Source of the DNA: an uncultured Lachnospiraceae bacterium
GTDB lineage: Bacteria; Bacillota; Clostridia; Lachnospirales; Lachnospiraceae
Assembly (NCBI GenBank): GCA_900544445.1
Contig: UQVK01000129.1
Location: 1 to 7,940, forward strand
Length of the DNA: 7,940 bases
Direction: 5' to 3'
The translations under genes were made by a program, and so were the position numbers. Position 1 is the first letter of the stretch, and every line of letters begins with the position of its first letter. Below, one piece after another: positions 6,687 to 7,940 of this stretch. The notes under the pieces were generated by a model. That model did not search any database and was not told where the DNA came from. It saw only the letters and a program-made list of their open reading frames with translations.

Positions 6687-6730
6687 CAGGAAAAGCGCAG
6701 GCCGCTCCGGCGGCAGATTGGAGAAATGAT

Positions 6731-7903
6731 ATGAACAACTACACCAAGGAAGATATTATGAAGCTGGTGGAAGAGGAGGATGTGGAGTTTATCCGCCTTC
6801 AGTTCACGGATATATTCGGGAGCCTGAAAAACATGGCGGTGACGGCCAGCCAGCTGGAAAAGGCACTGGAGGGCAGGTTCATGTTTGACGGCTCAGCAAT
6901 TGAGGGCTTTGCCAGCATTGAGGATTCAGACCTGTATCTGAAGCCGGACCCGAATACGCTGGAGATTTTTCCATGGAGGCCCCAGCAGGGCAAGGTGGCG
7001 CGCCTGATCTGTGATATCGTCCGTCCGGACGGGACGCCCTTTGAGGGGGACTCCCGGTATATCCTGAAGCGGGCGCTGAGGGAAGCGGCGGAAATGGGAT
7101 ATCTGTTCCAGGTGGGACCGGAATGCGAATTTTTCCTGTTCCATCTGGATGACGACGCAAGGCCCACCACCATCAGCCATGAGCAGGCCGGATATTTTGA
7201 CGTCAGCCCCCTCGATCTGGGAGAAAATGCGAGGCGCGATATTGTGCTGACGCTGGAGGAGATGGGATTTGTGGTGGAAAGTTCCCATCACGAGGCGTCC
7301 CCCGCCCAGCATGAAATCGATTTTGAGGCGGCTGAGGCGCTGACCACGGCGGACAATATCCAGACCTTCAAGCTGACGGTAAAGACCATTGCCAAGCGGC
7401 ACGGCCTGTATGCCACGTTCATGCCAAAGCCCCGCGCGGGAATCAACGGCTCCGGCATGCATATCAACATGGCGCTTTTAAAGAACGGAAAAAATATTTT
7501 TCAGGACAGCAGCGATGAAAACGGCCTGAGCCGGGAAGCCTACTATTTTATCGGAGGGCTGCTGAAGCATATCCGCGCGATTACGGCCGTCACCAATCCG
7601 CTGATCAATTCCTATAAGCGGCTGGTTCCCGGGTACGAAGCGCCTACCTATATCGCCTGGAGCAGGGCGAGCAGAAGCCCGCTGATCCGGGTTCCCTCTC
7701 CCAGAGGGGAGGAGACGAGGATCGAGCTGAGAAGCCCCGATCCGGCGGCCAATCCCTATCTGGCCCTTGCCGTGTGCCTGCGGGCGGGACTGGACGGCAT
7801 CCGGAACAAAATCGAGCCGCCGAAGAGCGTGGACTGCGACATTTTCGCCATGACCGAGGACGAACGGAAGCTGATGGGCATCCAGAGGCTGCCGGAGACG
7901 CTG
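6731..7903 (+). CDS. glnA: Glutamine synthetase type I-alpha, 3' end missing (runs into adapter)
   Basis: This enzyme makes glutamine from glutamate, ammonia and ATP in the cytoplasm and works as a dodecamer. About 391 native residues are present of the usual 440-445. Motifs include FDGSAIEGF (52-60), GPECEFF with metal-binding glutamates (129-135), [13 protein letters not shown] (186-198), [12 protein letters not shown] (233-244), [13 protein letters not shown] with the flap Glu303 (293-305), RSPLIRVP (315-322) and [18 protein letters not shown] (330-347). It aligns almost without gaps to my recollection of Bacillus subtilis GlnA. It lacks the adenylylation insert, hence I-alpha. Residue 62 is Ser where Bacillus has the feedback-inhibition Arg62. 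GGAG (6720-6723) is 7 nt before the ATG. The apparent TAG at 7922-7924 lies in Nextera adapter sequence, so the gene is incomplete because the contig ends, not because of mutation. Confidence 0.96.
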
Positions 7904-7940
7904 CCGACGATACTCCTTGTGTAGATCTCGGTGGTCGCCG
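7897..7940 (+). other. Illumina Nextera i5 adapter with index (assembly contamination)
   Basis: GACGCTGCCGACGA (7897-7910) is the reverse complement of the Nextera read-1 tail TCGTCGGCAGCGTC. TACTCCTT (7911-7918) is the reverse complement of the i5 index AAGGAGTA, which I recall as index 507. 7919-7940 begins GTGTAGATCTCGGTGGTC and is the reverse complement of the P5 flow-cell sequence, ending 7 bases short of the adapter terminus. The 19-bp transposon mosaic end that should precede it is absent. The native codons for LPETL share GACGCTG (7897-7903) with the adapter, so primer mispriming or a false overlap at this microhomology explains the join. Confidence 0.97.

Noticed and set aside
7904..7924. 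Natural C-terminus or frameshift of glnA
   Set aside because: Residues after Leu391 are encoded by Nextera adapter and index, so no biological truncation can be claimed.

Overview
The window looks like a contig end from a moderately high-GC member of the Clostridia, probably Lachnospiraceae-like. The evidence is strong GGAGG ribosome binding sites, short gene spacings, a Gram-positive type I-alpha glutamine synthetase, and glycan-degrading enzymes without signal peptides. The genus cannot be fixed from the sequence alone. All genes are on the + strand.

Layout. Positions 2-55 are the last 17 codons of an upstream gene; the tail resembles the C-terminus of GH88 unsaturated glucuronyl hydrolases, but the fragment is too short to be sure. 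It is followed after 12 bp by a large chondroitinase-ABC-like polysaccharide lyase of family PL8 (68-3034). Next come a structured 218-bp spacer (3035-3252), a DUF2264 protein (3253-4392) and a GH3 beta-glycosidase (4411-6600). None of the three complete enzymes has a signal peptide or membrane segment. I infer a cytoplasmic operon that finishes the breakdown of imported uronic-acid-containing oligosaccharides: the lyase cleaves and leaves unsaturated uronate ends, and the hydrolases trim the products.

The 3035-3252 spacer contains two diverged copies of a leader module (stem-loop, GCCTCAGCGTAAAA, ATGGAGGAAA) offset by about 135 bp. An intrinsic-terminator-like palindrome and two further perfect hairpins lie between or within them. 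It may be a dispersed repeat or an attenuating leader, and it makes the next gene appear 49 codons too long if the first ATG is used.

After the GH3 gene, a good sigma-A-type promoter (6608-6637) is followed at once by a perfect 12-bp terminator hairpin (6653-6680 plus T6). glnA then begins at 6731. The terminator lies between the promoter and glnA, so glnA is probably controlled by attenuation or antitermination. A competing hairpin with loop AAGGGC resembles half of an ANTAR-target element.

glnA is not biologically truncated. The final 44 bases (7897-7940) are Illumina Nextera i5 adapter with an index, so the apparent stop codon at 7922 is synthetic and native sequence ends at about 7896-7903. 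I found no wholly new system. The points most worth following up are the adapter artefact, the glnA leader, the duplicated leader module, and unusual active-site or regulatory residues in the PL8 enzyme and glutamine synthetase.
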